From: Chaetoderma sp. LZ-2023a
Taxonomy: Eukaryota > Mollusca > Caudofoveata > Chaetodermatida > Chaetodermatidae
Length of the DNA stretch: 64,000 nt
Direction of reading: 5' to 3'
Assembly (NCBI GenBank): GCA_034401795.1
Contig: CM067369.1
Coordinates: 92,751,120 to 92,815,119, forward strand
Part shown: piece by piece, positions 1 through 12,226 of the stretch
How the letters are laid out: each line of letters begins with the position of its first letter
How positions within the stretch are numbered: the first letter of the stretch is position 1
Program-made: the position numbers and the translations under genes
The notes under the pieces: generated by a model
What the model saw: only the letters and a program-made list of their open reading frames with translations
Databases searched by the model: none
Told to the model about the DNA's origin: nothing

Positions 1-540
1 ATATTTCCTTTAAACACTTATGCCCGTTGTCTCATCCCATAGCCTATTGGCAACCAATTTATGCAACGGTGTATTTTAGAAATAGATTAAAAGAGCAAAA
101 TTAACCAACAAACAATAAAGTGGTTAATTTTTTACAGGTAAGTCTTAACAGCAGTCTTTGTATTATGTTCAGGTAAATTCAAAATGAAGTCAACATTTAG
201 CATGATAATTATGCTATTAGCAGCATAGAAATAAAGAAAAGTACATGAGATAAGTGACGCAGTGCGATATTACATTGAGACCAATTGCTGAAATCAATAC
301 TACACTATAAACTTAAGTGTAGCTATCATCCAAAAGCTTACATTTACAATGGAAAACAGCCCCCAACCCGCGCTCACCCCCCTCTTGTCTGTTCTTACTC
401 AAGTGCTGAAGAGATACATCTGTTTCCATGAAAATTGTGGGGTTACGATTTGCAAAAAAGTATTTTGTCATCGAATAACTTGGAAACTTCCAAACAAAAA
501 TGTGCCATTTTGCTATGGATCATTTCATCACTGTACCATT
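1..540. other. No gene recognised
   Basis: AT-rich unique-looking sequence before the first dinucleotide array. The open frames that run into the array owe their length to (TA)n and show no recognisable domain. Confidence 0.5.

Positions 541-541
<1 letters not shown>

Positions 542-636
<95 letters not shown>
542..636. repeat. (TA)n microsatellite
   Basis: About 95 bp of uninterrupted TA dinucleotide. It creates artificial Tyr-Ile open frames on both strands. Confidence 0.98.
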
Positions 637-639
<3 letters not shown>

Positions 640-687
640 GTACCATCTATAGTTTGGCAATGTGGTATAAAAGCAATCTTAGACGTA

Positions 688-775
688 AGCTGTTGAATAA
701 TTTGAAACTAATTTGACTAGAAGATGGTGCTGCCATAGAACTTCCAGTCATATTAGTTTTAAAATATTCTGCGAG
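688..775. repeat. Family A central hairpin fragment
   Basis: Only the inverted-repeat core of family A is present (CTGTTGAATA.., ..AATATTC), with no GC-box or CRE ends. The paralogous site is 6735-6838, so this fragment predates the module duplication. Confidence 0.6.
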
Positions 776-2195
776 ATGAGTTACTAAATAACATAATGCG
801 CTGGCACTTATTGGCATCACGCACATCACACACTATCACCTAACAATAGAAAATGGTGGGCAATCATTGTTCAACCTTTACACCATATTACAAAACACCT
901 AAGTATGATACAGATAAAGGAATGTGACAGGTTATGAATGATAAGGAATCTATAACCGTAATCTATCAGTGCAGTACCACATTTTAGCTGAGATTAGCAT
1001 CCCTGTTAAAGCGCACACGGATCGATGTATTTCTCTTCTATTAACTGGGATTCTAATGTGACTACATGATATACAGTATATATGTAGAATGTGCTAATGT
1101 TATCTACATTTGCATGACCTTAGTAATGACTAAGTGGTAGTAGCGGCTGCGCATGTGCGTACATATGTTTGTGTATATGCGAGTGTGTGTTTGTACCCTT
1201 ATGCTCCATGAAATGTGTACGTGTGTATGAGCGTGCAGTTGTGTGCTGTGTAATTCACAATAACTGAGATGATCTTATATGTTGCACATTCATGAAGGGT
1301 ATTATATTGGAGAAGCAGAATTCAGAAGGATTCCTTTAGAAACTTTGAAAAGCAAAAGATGAAGCACACTGTGTCAGCCATGTTAGTTATATTATATAGG
1401 TCATTTGGGAACATCAATAGGCTGGGTCACATGTTTGGCCTTGCCCTGGGGTCATTTGGTGGTCTAAATTAGGTCATGACCATCCATTCTCCAGCAGTGT
1501 TTGGCAGCAATAGCAGCACGTCTCGCCATTTGTTGATGGCTGAGAACCAAATTAAGCAAATATGTTCCTAGGGGCATTATCCATTAGAAGGATGAAAATA
1601 TTGTGAATACATCCTAAGAAGTTAGAGTTATGATCCTTGCAGATTTTCTCTCTATTGAAACATATGGGATATATTTAAAGTATTGAATTCTATGGGAAAT
1701 GAATGCATTTATTTGTGGATCATTTTCTTATGTTTAAACGTATGAATTCTAACCATTGGGAGATTGTTGATATTAGCAATCAGGATCAGTTTCCTGAGGA
1801 TCGTGTTAAATTGTTTACAGGTTAAAGAGTTACAGGACTTTATTTTACGTATCAGAATCTATGGAAACAATTGGGAAAGGATAGTAATTTTGAGATATGT
1901 TCATATACTTGTCTGAACACACGCTACCAACTCTATATAAACTACTTCGAATATTTCCATCATTAGAACCAATACTGAAATGATCAGATATGACTGTTGT
2001 CAGATCTTTAGTATTACTATATCAAACTGACCTATGTATTTCCCATAGCATCCAATACTTTAGAAATACCACGTGAGTAGACATACTAAGTGCCTTGTCA
2101 CATCAAGTCGTGAAAGAAAGGCCCCCCTTTCGTATGGACGTTGCTTAAAGCCATAGAAAATTATCGAATGTCACAAGTTGTATCTCAAAATCCAA

Positions 2196-2345
2196 GAGGG
2201 GGGCGAGAGAGATAGAGAGAAAGAGAGAGAGAGCGAGAGGGGGTGGGAGAGGGAGAGCGAGAGGGGGCGGGAGGTGGAAAGGGGGAGGGGAGGGGGGAGG
2301 GTGGTGTGTGTGGGAGGGGGGGGGGAGAGGGGTGTGCGGCGGAGG
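2196..2345. repeat. Purine-rich GA/GGGA tract
   Basis: Strand-asymmetric run of GAGA, GGGGA and GTGTG. The matching place in the paralogous module (about 8190-8290) holds a shorter GA-rich tract, so this tract expanded in copy 1. Confidence 0.9.
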
Positions 2346-2479
2346 GAGTGATATGAAAGCATCATGAGGAGTGAAGGAAGAGAGATCCGTGAGCTCACTA
2401 TTTGAATCGACATTGTAATATGATGTGTTTTTGCAACAGGAACATTGCTTTATAGTTCTGGAATCTCTGAATTGAGTAA

Positions 2480-2844
2480 ACTAGTTTCAGCCATGCCCCG
2501 CCAATCTTTAGCTAAGCTCCACCCACACTTCACTCGTGTTGGGATCGATCGAGTCCTGAATTCCCTGACTATCAATTTTCAGAAAACTCTACTGTAAGCT
2601 GCTCAATATTTGGAAATTAATTTGACTGGGACCCAGGCAAATCAGTTCAAAATATTCAACAGCATGTTAGTTAAAGAGCAAAGCCCTACAATTCGTACAA
2701 CAACGATTTAGTGCATCACCAGTTGTGCGTTCCTGACACACTTAATTACGTTATTCATGACGCCATTGCTTATGACGTCATCCTACACGTCACGCAGTTG
2801 ATTATGACGTCCTCTGATGGATTGATAGCCTGGAAAGGTCCATT
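2480..2844 (+). mobile_element. Family A MITE-like element, + orientation
   Basis: Contains in order the GCCATGCCCCGCC GC-box end, a GGGATCGATCGA segment, the hairpin arms, AATTCGTACAACAACG, several GACGTCA-type sites and the terminal GGAAAGGTCCATT. A copy sits at the same place in the paralogous module (8371-8729), so insertion came before duplication. No coding capacity. Confidence 0.85.
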
Positions 2845-2984
2845 CGCTGCTCTGATGCCACCACGAATCTCAATATGCACCTATATGATACTTCATACAT
2901 GTGTCTCCATTATATTAGTCAACGCTGGCAGGTGGGCAAATCCAGATTCCCTCTTGAACTAACTCGTGCTAGCCATTTTGCAAT

Positions 2985-3170
2985 GCATACACATCAGCAC
3001 ATTACAAAATAGTTCTACTGCATGTGATGGTAGTCTAACAGCCACGGCAAATGGTTGGACATGTTCTCGGAATGCCAGCGAATGCGACTGCTCAGAAAGC
3101 ATTGGAGTACTCAATGCTTGGTGCCAACATGATCGGATACATTAGAGGATGCCAAAATGTAATCTGGGGT
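2985..3170 (+). pseudogene. RT C-terminal remnant of a non-LTR retrotransposon
   Basis: Conceptual translation gives HYK..VLLHVMVV, one stop, then MVGHVLGMPANATAQKALEY. This aligns with the better-preserved fragment at 39340-39440 (ALYKMC..PLSVKVS, MVGHVLRVP, TQRALEF). It corresponds to the post-thumb tail of LINE RTs, just before a Cys-rich or basic C terminus. It is short, stopped and surrounded by non-coding repeats, so it is a fossil. The paralogous copy is 8869-9050. Confidence 0.5.
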
Positions 3171-3965
3171 TGGGGTTGGGAGAGAGGGCGCTATAAACGA
3201 AACACCATTAGGAGTTTAAAATGCTCACAAAGGACACAATGAAAAATGTTGAAGAAAACTTATTGTAGCCGAAAGAGGTTTACCACTCCATTCACCAGAA
3301 GATCACCACTAACACCCCAAAGAGGCAAACAATGATATACACAATGGAATAGATGTGCTAGGTCTTTCCATGTGTATATTGCTCTAAGATCAAAGCAATA
3401 AAATGCCTGGAAACATACGGGCGATTAATTGCATCTGCAGAGGTAACTGACTGGAAAACCAATTATAAAGAAATGTCAGGACAAAATCGATTTCACAGTG
3501 TTCGAAGTTTACTCATTTATTCTATAAATAACGAAACTATGTAGTTTTCACGAATCCCTTGATCATCGAAGAGATGGTGTAAAGTCAATTACAATGAGAA
3601 CTGTCTCTTGCTAATGTAGATACTTGTCAACCATAGCTGCGTCCTAATAAAAACGGTACTGCTGCAGGCTCTTGCTCATTTAGACAGCGCCAACTTAGAG
3701 GAACATAGTTTGCTTTCAGATTGGCACTCGAGCGTACTACCCTACATCCGACAGTCGCGCAAACAAGTGATGGTTATTCAGCTGATTGGCGGAAAACACA
3801 ACCTGAGGTAATGGGGGTGTTAGAGAGAATTAGATTACTTTTTCTTTTCCTCAAAGATTATGGGCAATACTTCGGGATTATATTCGTTTTATGGTATGAC
3901 TGTCGGCGCTTTTAATAGACATGATCCTTTATGAACCACCTTGGACTTGTAAATATCCTGTGAAA

Positions 3966-4296
3966 TTAATTTTTCAGCAGATTGTGTAAATATTCTGCAT
4001 TTCATTATCATGGTTGCAGACAATTCACCTTTCCAGAGTATCCATCTATCAATCTGACGGCATTTGACGCCATAATCAGCTAAGTGGCGTGCAGGATGAC
4101 GTCATACCCAATACGTCACAAATGATTCTATTCAGCCCATATTTAACTCTTAATAGTCCATCACGAATTGTATATCTCTACTATTTAAAAAACATGTTGG
4201 TGAATATTTTGAAACTAATTTGAGTTTGCCATAGGCAGCAAGAGCGTAAGGAGTAAAATGCAGAAACTGGACAGTATGTTGATGGCACTAAATGTC
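3966..4296. other. Spacer between modules A and B with a truncated family A copy
   Basis: Apart from the family A fragment at 4020-4240, nothing recognisable is present. Confidence 0.5.
4020..4240 (-). mobile_element. Family A element, minus orientation, 3'-half only
   Basis: Starts with CAATTCACCTTTCCAGAG (the terminal repeat, shared with the copy at 54250). It continues with the CRE cluster (GATGACGTCATAC) and breaks off within the hairpin near GGCAGCAAGAGCG. The GC-box half is missing. Confidence 0.75.
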
Positions 4297-4898
4297 ATAT
4301 TCCTGGCATAGGTCATTCCATATTGATAGTATCTTATGGGCATACTTGGGAATGTTTTATCCCTTCCCACAGCTCCCGTAAATAGATGTTACTTTGGTGT
4401 ATGGCATTGTATTACAATATTCGAAAGACTAACCTGTCTTTACGATTTGCGACCAATATCTTTTAACTGCGTACAGCCCATATTCCTTAGCTTATGCGTG
4501 CTTCTCATGAAATGTCATACTTGAACAGGTAAAGGTAGATTACATCCTTTTTACTATGTATGAACAATTAAGAACTTGCAAAATCTTCTCATGTGGCTAG
4601 TCGTGAGACGTTGGTGAATGATAATTCACATAAAACATTGACATAAATGTTTCAGATCGTTTCTCACTATCCCTCCACGATCTACTTTCCTTCGATAAAA
4701 GTAATCAAATGCATCGGAATGATTAATTGCCTCTGGAGAGAGACTCTTAAAAGGAATTATGAAGAAATCCCAGAAACTGAAAATCGATTCCTGCGTGTAA
4801 GGGATTTGTTCATTTATTCCATAAATAGGAACGTTATGTAATTGTTTATGAATCCATTGCGACCGGAAGTGTCAGAATAAAGACAATTACATCAACGC

Positions 4899-5025
<127 letters not shown>

Positions 5026-5429
5026 CTTTACATATCTCAATAAACTTCTAATCTCTATGGTGCATGTGATGATTCAACGGCACTCCAGGCACCGATGTGT
5101 TGAGATTCATCGAAATGGCATCATAAATCAACCACGTTAATGGTCAATATGTGTCATCTGAGCATCTGGTTTGCTTGATGTGTCATGTGTTATGGCAGTC
5201 ATTTTCTGGACAGTGTGGATCGACTCCTGGTTTTTCCTGAATATCCTCACCACAACTTGAACAAAACTGTGCTGCCTAATAATGGAGGGATCCGATCTGT
5301 TGCTAAAGTATCTGTCATCATAATAAAATATGTCACTTGTTTTTGGATGTCACAATCAAACCGACGTAAGTACATCACAAAGGTGACAATAGTTCATGAT
5401 GAAAGTGTCTGAATTGCATGTTTTTGATT

Positions 5430-5690
5430 AGTTTGAACGCTAATAAACTTTTTTTGAATTGAAGATCCTGAAAAATAATTTAAACTGGCAGCTGTTGCCA
5501 TATGCAACAACAGACACCATTCAAATAATCTTCAAAATATTCAACAGTACACCGGTATAATTACATCATAATTTAGATTCTGGGAATTCAGGTTTCAAAG
5601 TTTCACACAGATTATAAGGTACGTACATAATGGGCGGAGCTTAGCTAGAAATGGGCCGGGCTTAGCTAGAAATCGATCCTTCTATTAACA
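5430..5690 (-). mobile_element. Degenerate family A element, minus orientation
   Basis: Weak hairpin core (GGCAGCTGTTGCCA.., ..TTCAAAATATTCAACAG) followed by GGGCGGAGCTTAGCTAGAAA, the complement of the GC-box end. Same position as the copy at 12790-13060. Confidence 0.6.
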
Positions 5691-5744
5691 TCTGCAACAT
5701 TACAATGTTGTAAAAAGTGTTAATTGGCGAATCCAATCTGTCAA

Positions 5745-6085
5745 TCAACTATATGACGTCATAATCATTTACATCACATATACCCTGATGTCATCATCAA
5801 AATCGTAATGAATGATGTAGCTAAGTCATTAGGAACGTTTAAACCCTTGTCAGTTGTGCGAATTGTATCTCCTTGCTACTTAATAAACATTCAGTCACAA
5901 CAACAGCCAGAGAAATTAGTTTCAACATACTAAATAGCTCACTGGTATAGGTAACTTGCAAATGAGATGCTGGGAAGTTAGGGTTCGAAGTGTATAAATT
6001 GATCCCATCACGCACACCGCGCTGACCGGGAGCTTAGTTAGTGATGGGCAAGGCATCGCTAAAAGTGGATTCGTCATTAATCTTG
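5745..6085 (-). mobile_element. Degenerate family A element, minus orientation
   Basis: Begins with CTATATGACGTCATAATC. It passes through the eroded hairpin (CAACAACAGCCAG) and ends with GATGGGCAAGGCATCGCTAAAAGTGGA. It lies in tandem with the preceding copy. The paralogue is at 13110-13470. Confidence 0.6.
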
Positions 6086-6324
6086 AGTAGTAAGACGGAT
6101 GGAGGAGAATCGTGGGATTAATGGCATATTAAGCACGAATGATCAGAACGATGCAAAGACTCGGATTTAGATGGCATCTTGTTGTCGATGTGTTGAAGTA
6201 TGCGACCAATCTTTATAACCAGGAAAAGCTGAGCCAGTGACAATCCAAAAGCGAATAAATTTAATTGGTAATAATCCCTCATCTTTTAAATTGTTCAAGC
6301 CTATCAAAACCGGCGACTATTTAA

Positions 6325-6445
6325 TGAGAATTTACAGGCCGAAAGAATATTATTTGTGACAAAATGCCACTAGAATGACTGGATCGATAACAGAGCCAAC
6401 GATTCCAGCTGTACATTTTCAAAAATAGTTTTCTCCTGGCTTGTG
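6325..6445. mobile_element. Family B palindromic MITE, degenerate
   Basis: Eroded version of the GGCCAAGAGAAGACTATTTTT / TTACCA / GAATGACTGG palindrome, with a poor right arm. Occupies the same place in module B as the better copy at 13692-13815. Confidence 0.6.
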
Positions 6446-6734
6446 ATATGGACAAACAACTTAATTTTCGTATTCATTTTTTACGCTTACAGGAAATCTC
6501 ACCTTATCTTATACTAACCATTCAGGTGATAGAATTTGCCACTGATAATCCATCACTGAAATTTTAGCTTTTTATCATGCTGACAGCGAACTATGTTCAG
6601 GCTTTAGTTGCTAAATGTTCATACATCTTTACAGGAAATTATGGTTGTCATGATTTACTTTTCAATCAATCAGACAAAACCTAGCAAGTCTACCATAGAG
6701 GTGTCATCTATAGTGATATAAAAAGTAAACATAG

Positions 6735-6838
6735 AGTTAAGCTGTTGAATATTTTGAAACTAATTTGACTGTAAGTTGTTGCTGCCATAGGAAGCAACAG
6801 GTTCCAGTCAAATTAGTTTCAAACTATTCAACGAGATG
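6735..6838. repeat. Family A central hairpin fragment
   Basis: Better-preserved counterpart of 688-775. AAGCTGTTGAATATTTTGAA pairs with its complement ending at AACGAG, with a GTTGCTGCC..GGAAGCAAC centre. Confidence 0.65.
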
Positions 6839-7202
6839 AGTATTACATACTAAATAATGTAAGTGGCACTTACATGACATCGCGCACTATCGCTTAAGGA
6901 GACAAAACGGTGGCGATCAACATTTAAACGATATTACAAAGCAGATAAGTATGATACAGAAAGGGGAATGTGACAGGATATGAATGATATGGAATCTATC
7001 AACCGTAGTTTGTCGGTGCAATACTATATTTGAGATGATATTAGCATCACTTTAAATTGTTAAAGAGCACACGGATCGATTTAATTGTGACTACATTATA
7101 TACATTAGATATGTAGAATGTGCTAATGTTATCTCCATTTGCATGATCTTAGTAGTGACAGAACGAACGTGGTAGCTTGGTAGTAGCGGCTGTGCAGGTG
7201 CG

Positions 7203-7268
7203 TACATGCGTGCGTGCGTGCGTGCGCGCGCACGCACGCGTGCGCGAGTGCGTGCGTGCATGCGCATG
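7203..7268. repeat. Alternating purine-pyrimidine tract (GTGC/GCGC)
   Basis: TGCGTGCG..CGCGCGCACGCACGCG. Strict purine-pyrimidine alternation gives matching open frames on both strands and is Z-DNA prone. Confidence 0.9.
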
Positions 7269-7683
7269 TGCGTGTTTATGCAAGTGTGTGTTCGTATGCA
7301 TATGCTCCAGGAAATATGTACGCGTGTATGTACGTGCAGTTATGTGCCGTGTTAGTTGCAATAACTCAGATGAACACCTACGCGAAGTGTATTATAGTGG
7401 AGTGGCATAATATAGAGATTCTTTTAAAAACTGAAAGGCAACAATTTTAGTATGTCATGCATGTTAGTTGCATTATATAGGTCATTTGTGAACATCAATA
7501 GGCAGGATGACACCTTTGTCTTTTCCCCTGGGTCATTTGGGGGTCGAAATTAGGTCATGACCATCCACTCTCCAGCAGCTAGGGACACCCTTGCAGATTT
7601 TCACTGTATTGAATGAAACCTATGGGATCTTTAACACTTTCATGACTAAGCCGGTCAAAGCAGCCCTTGGCAGTCGTCACAAG

Positions 7684-7818
7684 GAATGTCCAGTTGCAGA
7701 CCAAGAGAATACTATTTTGAAATTTTACCACATGAATGACTGGCTCGATAATCGATCCAGTAATTTCAGTGGTAAAATTAAAAAAATAGTCTTCTTTTGG
7801 CCTGGAAATGGACATTCA
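7684..7818. mobile_element. Family B palindromic MITE
   Basis: GAATGTCCAGTTGCAGACCA.. to ..TGGAAATGGACATTC, with a GAATGACTGGCTCGATAATCG centre. The arms are complementary, so both strands are open (78 and 87 codons), but this is an effect of the palindrome. Confidence 0.8.
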
Positions 7819-8370
7819 GTAGGCATATATTTTGATATTATAGAAAATATTTAATCATTAGGGTTCGCCTACTACAGATAAATAAGTGCAAGTAACGTTG
7901 GGTGGGGCTCTATATAGAATTTAATAGGATTCCCGCCACCTTGAAACATATTGCCAATTAGAGCAATCTCCCAAATTTTAGAAGTAATATAAGGAAGGAT
8001 AAGAAAGTGACACACAAATGTATTTCCCATAGGATCCAATACGTTAGAAATCCCATGTGAGTAAACATGCCAAGTGCTTTTCTATATTAAGTCATGAAGC
8101 AAATGTCCCATTTGGTATGGAAGGAACTTAAGGCCATAGAAAACATTCTCCAACGTCACAAGTAGTATCTCAAAATCCAAGACGGCTGCCTGGAGAGAGG
8201 GAGAAAGGTAGGGCTGGTGGATGGGATGTGGGTGGTGGTTCACGATGGAGTGAGAGATGGTGAGAGACATAGAGAGGGAGAATCACTGTAGTTCAAACGG
8301 TATTGTAAAATGCTGTGTTTTTGTAACAGGGACGCGGCTTTGTAGTCCTAGAATCGTTGAATTTAGGAAT

Positions 8371-8729
8371 CCCGTTTTAGCTAAGCTCCACCCACACTTT
8401 GCCCATGTTTGGATCCATCGATACCCGAACTCCCTGACTATCAGTTTCCAGAAAACTCTACAGATAAGAATCTGAATATTTTTGAAACTAAATTACAGGT
8501 TGCTGTTGCTGCCAATGCGCCCAGTCAAATCAGTTTCAAAATATTCAACATGGTGTTTATTAAATAGTAAAGACACACCATTCAATAATGCTTTAGCCCG
8601 TGACTAATTATGCGTACATGACGCACTTAGTTACGTCATTCATGACGTCATTAGTTATGTCGTCATCCTACATGTCACGTAGTTCATTATGACGTCATAT
8701 GATGGATGGATAACTTGGAAAGGTCCATT
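8371..8729 (+). mobile_element. Family A element, + orientation, left tip lost
   Basis: Carries the GC-box-side segment from CCCGTTTTAGCTAAGCTCC, the hairpin (GTTGCTGTTGCTGCC..), TTTATTAAATAGTAAAGAC, a run of GACGTCA sites and terminal AAGGTCCATT. Paralogue of 2480-2844. Confidence 0.85.
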
Positions 8730-8868
8730 CGTGGCTCTAATGGTACCAGGAAGCTCAAGATGCACCTATATGATACTTCATACAAGTGTCTCAATAGTAC
8801 GATTACACCCTGGTAGCAGAGCAAATCCAGATTCCCACTTTAACAAACTCTTGCGAGCCATTTTTCAT

Positions 8869-9050
8869 CACTGCTGGACATACACCTCAACACATTACAA
8901 AGTGTGCAAGATAGTTCCCCTGTATGTGATGGTATCGCAACAGCGATGGCAAATGTTTGGACTGAACATGTCCTCGGAATGACAGAAAATACGACCGCTC
9001 AGAAAGATCAGTACTTGGTGCCAACACGATCGGACACATCAGAGGACCAG
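8869..9050 (+). pseudogene. RT C-terminal remnant, paralogue of the one at 2985
   Basis: Translates as THYKVCKIVPLYVMVS, QQRWQMFG and then breaks. This matches the Y-K-x-C-x(3)-P-L-x-V-x-VS...W-x-M-F-G-H pattern at 39313-39380. One frame change follows before the AQK-type motif. Non-functional. Confidence 0.5.
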
Positions 9051-9208
9051 AGGACACTGCAAATGTAATCCGGATCTCGGGATGGGAGAGAGCGTGCTAT
9101 AAATGAAACACCATTAGGAGCTTAAAGTTCTCACATCGGACATGATGAAAAACGTTGAAAAACTGACTGCGGCTGAAAGAGGTTTTCCACTCCATTCTCC
9201 AGAGGAGC

Positions 9209-9252
9209 ATCACAATCATCATCATCATCATCATCATCATCACCACCACCAG
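9209..9252. repeat. (CAT)n/(CAC)n trinucleotide repeat
   Basis: Short ATC then ACC run giving a poly-His or poly-Met open frame. Not a gene. Confidence 0.9.
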
Positions 9253-9905
9253 CCCCCACCACCAGAAAGAGGCATACAAGGACATACACAATGGAATAGA
9301 TGTACTATGGCTTTTCATTCTATGTTTCCACGAGTATACTGCTCTAAGATCAAAGCAATAAAATGCCTGGGAACATACAGGCGAGTAATTGCATCTGCGA
9401 AGGTAACTGACTGGAAAACAAATTATAAAGAAATATCAGAATAAAACCGATTTTACAGTGTTTGAAATTTACTCATTTATTTTATATGTATTTTTGATGA
9501 ATCCATTGATTATCGAAGAGATGGTGTAAAGTCAATTACAATGAGAACTGTCTCTTGCTAATGTAGATAATTGTCAACCATAGCCGCGTCCTAATAAAAA
9601 CGCTACTGCTGCAGGCTCTTGCTCGCGTAGACAGCGGAAACTTAGAGGAATATCATTTGTTTTCATATTGGCACTCGAGCATACTTGATCACACTCTACA
9701 CCCGGCAGTCACACCAAGAATTAACAGTTATTCGGCTGACTGGCAGAAAATATCATCTGAGGTAATGGGGGTGTTAGAGAATTAGATATTTTCCCCGAAA
9801 GATTATGGGCAATATTTCGGGATTATATTCGTGTATGGCATGACAGTTGGAGCTTTAATAGGCATGTTCCTTCACAAACCACCTTGGACTTGTAAATATC
9901 CTGAG

Positions 9906-10139
9906 ACTTTATGGAAAGCGTGTAGTGATTGCGCATCCAGTGCTTTTGATTTATCAACCATGTTATGAATGAATTCAAATGAGCTAACGCCGACATTGGG
10001 CACCAGATTACACCAAATGACTTGTGACAGTGTCATTCTAAGATACGGTTGTCAGCTTCTGGGAAGCTGTCAATGTGATGATAATAAGCACATTCACGGG
10101 CCTGCCGTCAGCTGTATTAAACTTTAGTGGCAAATTTAG
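9906..10139. other. Unduplicated spacer
   Basis: Sequence between modules A' and C with no counterpart seen elsewhere in the window and no recognisable feature. Confidence 0.4.
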
Positions 10140-11318
10140 TCAAGAAAATCATTGGTAAGCCATAGATGATCAACATTTCCAGAGACTGCTATCACAAAAT
10201 CCTATCTAAATAATTTACTGCTACCATCATTAGTGCTCCCATCAATATTTGACACACCTTAGCAAATACTATTACTGCATAGCAACCTACATGTTGAGCT
10301 GGGGTAATGAACATGTACGAGCCCTTCCTCTTCCTTGCCCCCACCCCCTCTTCAAATACTAATCTCTAACCTCAATAACCAAAATAAAAAACCCATAGAT
10401 GTGAATTGTGTTATTTTGTACTATTTTTTTGTTTATTTCTACTTAGCTTAGTACCGCATCTATACATGTGCACATTTTACAATCTATTCACGCTGTTGTG
10501 TGTATAATAAACCTTTCCAGGTTTAGCTATGCCACATCCATTTCTAGGTAAGTTTCACCCACACCTCGATCGCGTTGGAATCCCTCGATCGTTGAACTCC
10601 CTGACTATCAATTTCCAGAAAACTATACAGGTAAGCTGTTGGATATTTTGAAACCAATTTGACAGTCAAATTGTTTTCGAAATATTCAACAGCATGTTTA
10701 TTAAATAGCAAAGCCATACAATTCATGACACCATGAATGATTTGATTAAGCTCATATTTAGCACTTAATTTCCCGACACATTGTACGACTTGCTCGTCTC
10801 TACTATTTAATAAACATGCTGTTGAATATTTTGAAACTAATTTGACTGGACAGCAACAGCGCCCAGTCAAACTAGTTCCAAATATTCAATGGCTTACCTG
10901 TATAGCTTTCTGGAAACTGATAGTCAGTGAGTGCAGAGATCGATCGATCCCAACATAGACGCATTGTGGGTGGAGCTTAGAATGAGATGGGTGGGGCATA
11001 TATAAACATGGAAAGGCCCATTGTCTCTTTGAGTCAATATACAGTATAAGTGTCTTGTGAAAAGATTTTGAAATAGGTACCCACGATATATAAGAAGAAA
11101 TACAGAATATTGCGCCCTTGGCGAATACAGAACAATTGACAATAAAACTTCACTGAAAACCTAGTCCCACCCCCTCCCTGGATTTAGTAGCATATTTACA
11201 TGTGTAATGCGGCCAGCCAAGCAACAGGCATATTAAAATGACGACTGTCAGACTCAAGTGTAAGAAGGAATATCCTTAGATAGTGCCTAAAGCCTTTGAG
11301 GAAAGGAAAAATAAATCA
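10140..11318. repeat. Duplicated module C, copy 1
   Basis: Matches 14484-16470, and some stretches are nearly identical (10241-10540 versus 14926-15226). It is shorter because the middle of the family A pair and a 342-bp insertion are absent here. Confidence 0.85.
10515..11022. mobile_element. Head-to-head pair of family A elements, centre deleted
   Basis: The left half reads CCTTTCCAGGTTTAGCTATG.. in + orientation. The right half ends ..GGGGCATATATAAACATGGA and AAGGCCCATT in minus orientation. Each half keeps its own hairpin segment. The intact arrangement is in copy 2 (15193-15551 plus 15813-16132). Confidence 0.75.
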
Positions 11319-12226
11319 TATTGCTGCTGGCATTGGTCATTTCATATTCATAGAACCTCATGGGTATACATGAGAATGTGTTATCCATTCCCACAGTTCT
11401 CGTAAATCGATGTTAATTTGGCATATGACATTGCATTGCGCATTCACAATACTAACCTGTCTTTACTTTCGGGGACCAATATCTTTTAACTGCATATATG
11501 CCCTATTTCTTAGCTTATGCAAGCTTGTATTGAAATGTCATACTTGAACAGGTAAAAGGTAGATTGCATCCTTTTTACTATGCATGGCAATTTAAGAACT
11601 TGCAAAATCTTCTCGTGTGTCTAGTAATGAGACGTTTGGGAAAGATAATTCATATAAAACATTGAAATAGAATCTATTTTAGAATATGTAATAGATGTTC
11701 CAAAACGTTTCTCCCTATCCCTCCACGATCGTATTTCCTTCGATAAAAGTAATCAAATGCATCCGTATGATTAATTGCATCCGCCAGAGGTACCTGACTC
11801 TAAAGGGAGTTATAAAGAAATCCCGGAAGATGAAAATCGATTCCAGCGTGTAAGGGATTTGTTCATTTATTTTATAAATAGCAACGTTATGTATTTTTTT
11901 TAGGAATCTATTGATCACGTACGCTTCAGTGTAAAGACAATTACAACGACGCATGTCTCTCGCTCATGTAGATAATTGTCAACCATAGCTGCGTCCTAAT
12001 GAAAGCAGTACTTTACTGCCCTCTTGGACATCACCAGCTCAGAGCAATGTATCTGGGTTTCAGATTGGGAACAAATGTATACTTGCTTTCACGCGAGAAA
12101 TTGATCTTTACCTGACTCAATAAAATTCTTATCTCTATTATGCATGTGATGAGAGTCAATGTCACTCCGGCCACTGAGGTGTTGAGATTCATTGAAATGT
12201 CATCATAAATAACAACGTTAATTGAC

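Larger units (their letters stand above)
637..3965. repeat. Duplicated module A, copy 1
   Basis: Non-coding segment that matches 6699-9905 in the same order. Clear anchors are the stretch after the TA array, the GTAGAATGTGCTAATGTTATC block (1084 and 7113), the block from about 2020 (8010), a family A element (2480 and 8371), an RT remnant and the end CACCTTGGACTTGTAAATATCCTG (3938 and 9880, given here only as a landmark). The offset drifts from about 6060 to 5945 through indels. The stretch 1650-2010 is not clearly matched. Confidence 0.8.
6699..9905. repeat. Duplicated module A, copy 2
   Basis: Paralogue of 637-3965 (see there). Differences include a family B palindrome at 7684-7818 with no counterpart in copy 1, and an alternating GTGC/CGTG tract at 7203. 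Confidence 0.8.

Noticed and set aside
349-716. Open frames with long Tyr-Ile runs
   Set aside because: Produced by the (TA)n array; both strands are open because the unit is self-complementary.
1140-1245. GTGTGTATG-rich stretch as a regulatory element
   Set aside because: Ordinary degenerate GT simple sequence shared with the module A paralogue.
7149-7450. Overlapping plus and minus frames rich in Arg, Ala, Cys and His
   Set aside because: Alternating GTGC/GCGC simple sequence; no domain.
7579-7854. Matching 78- and 87-codon frames on opposite strands
   Set aside because: Mirror translations of a family B palindrome.
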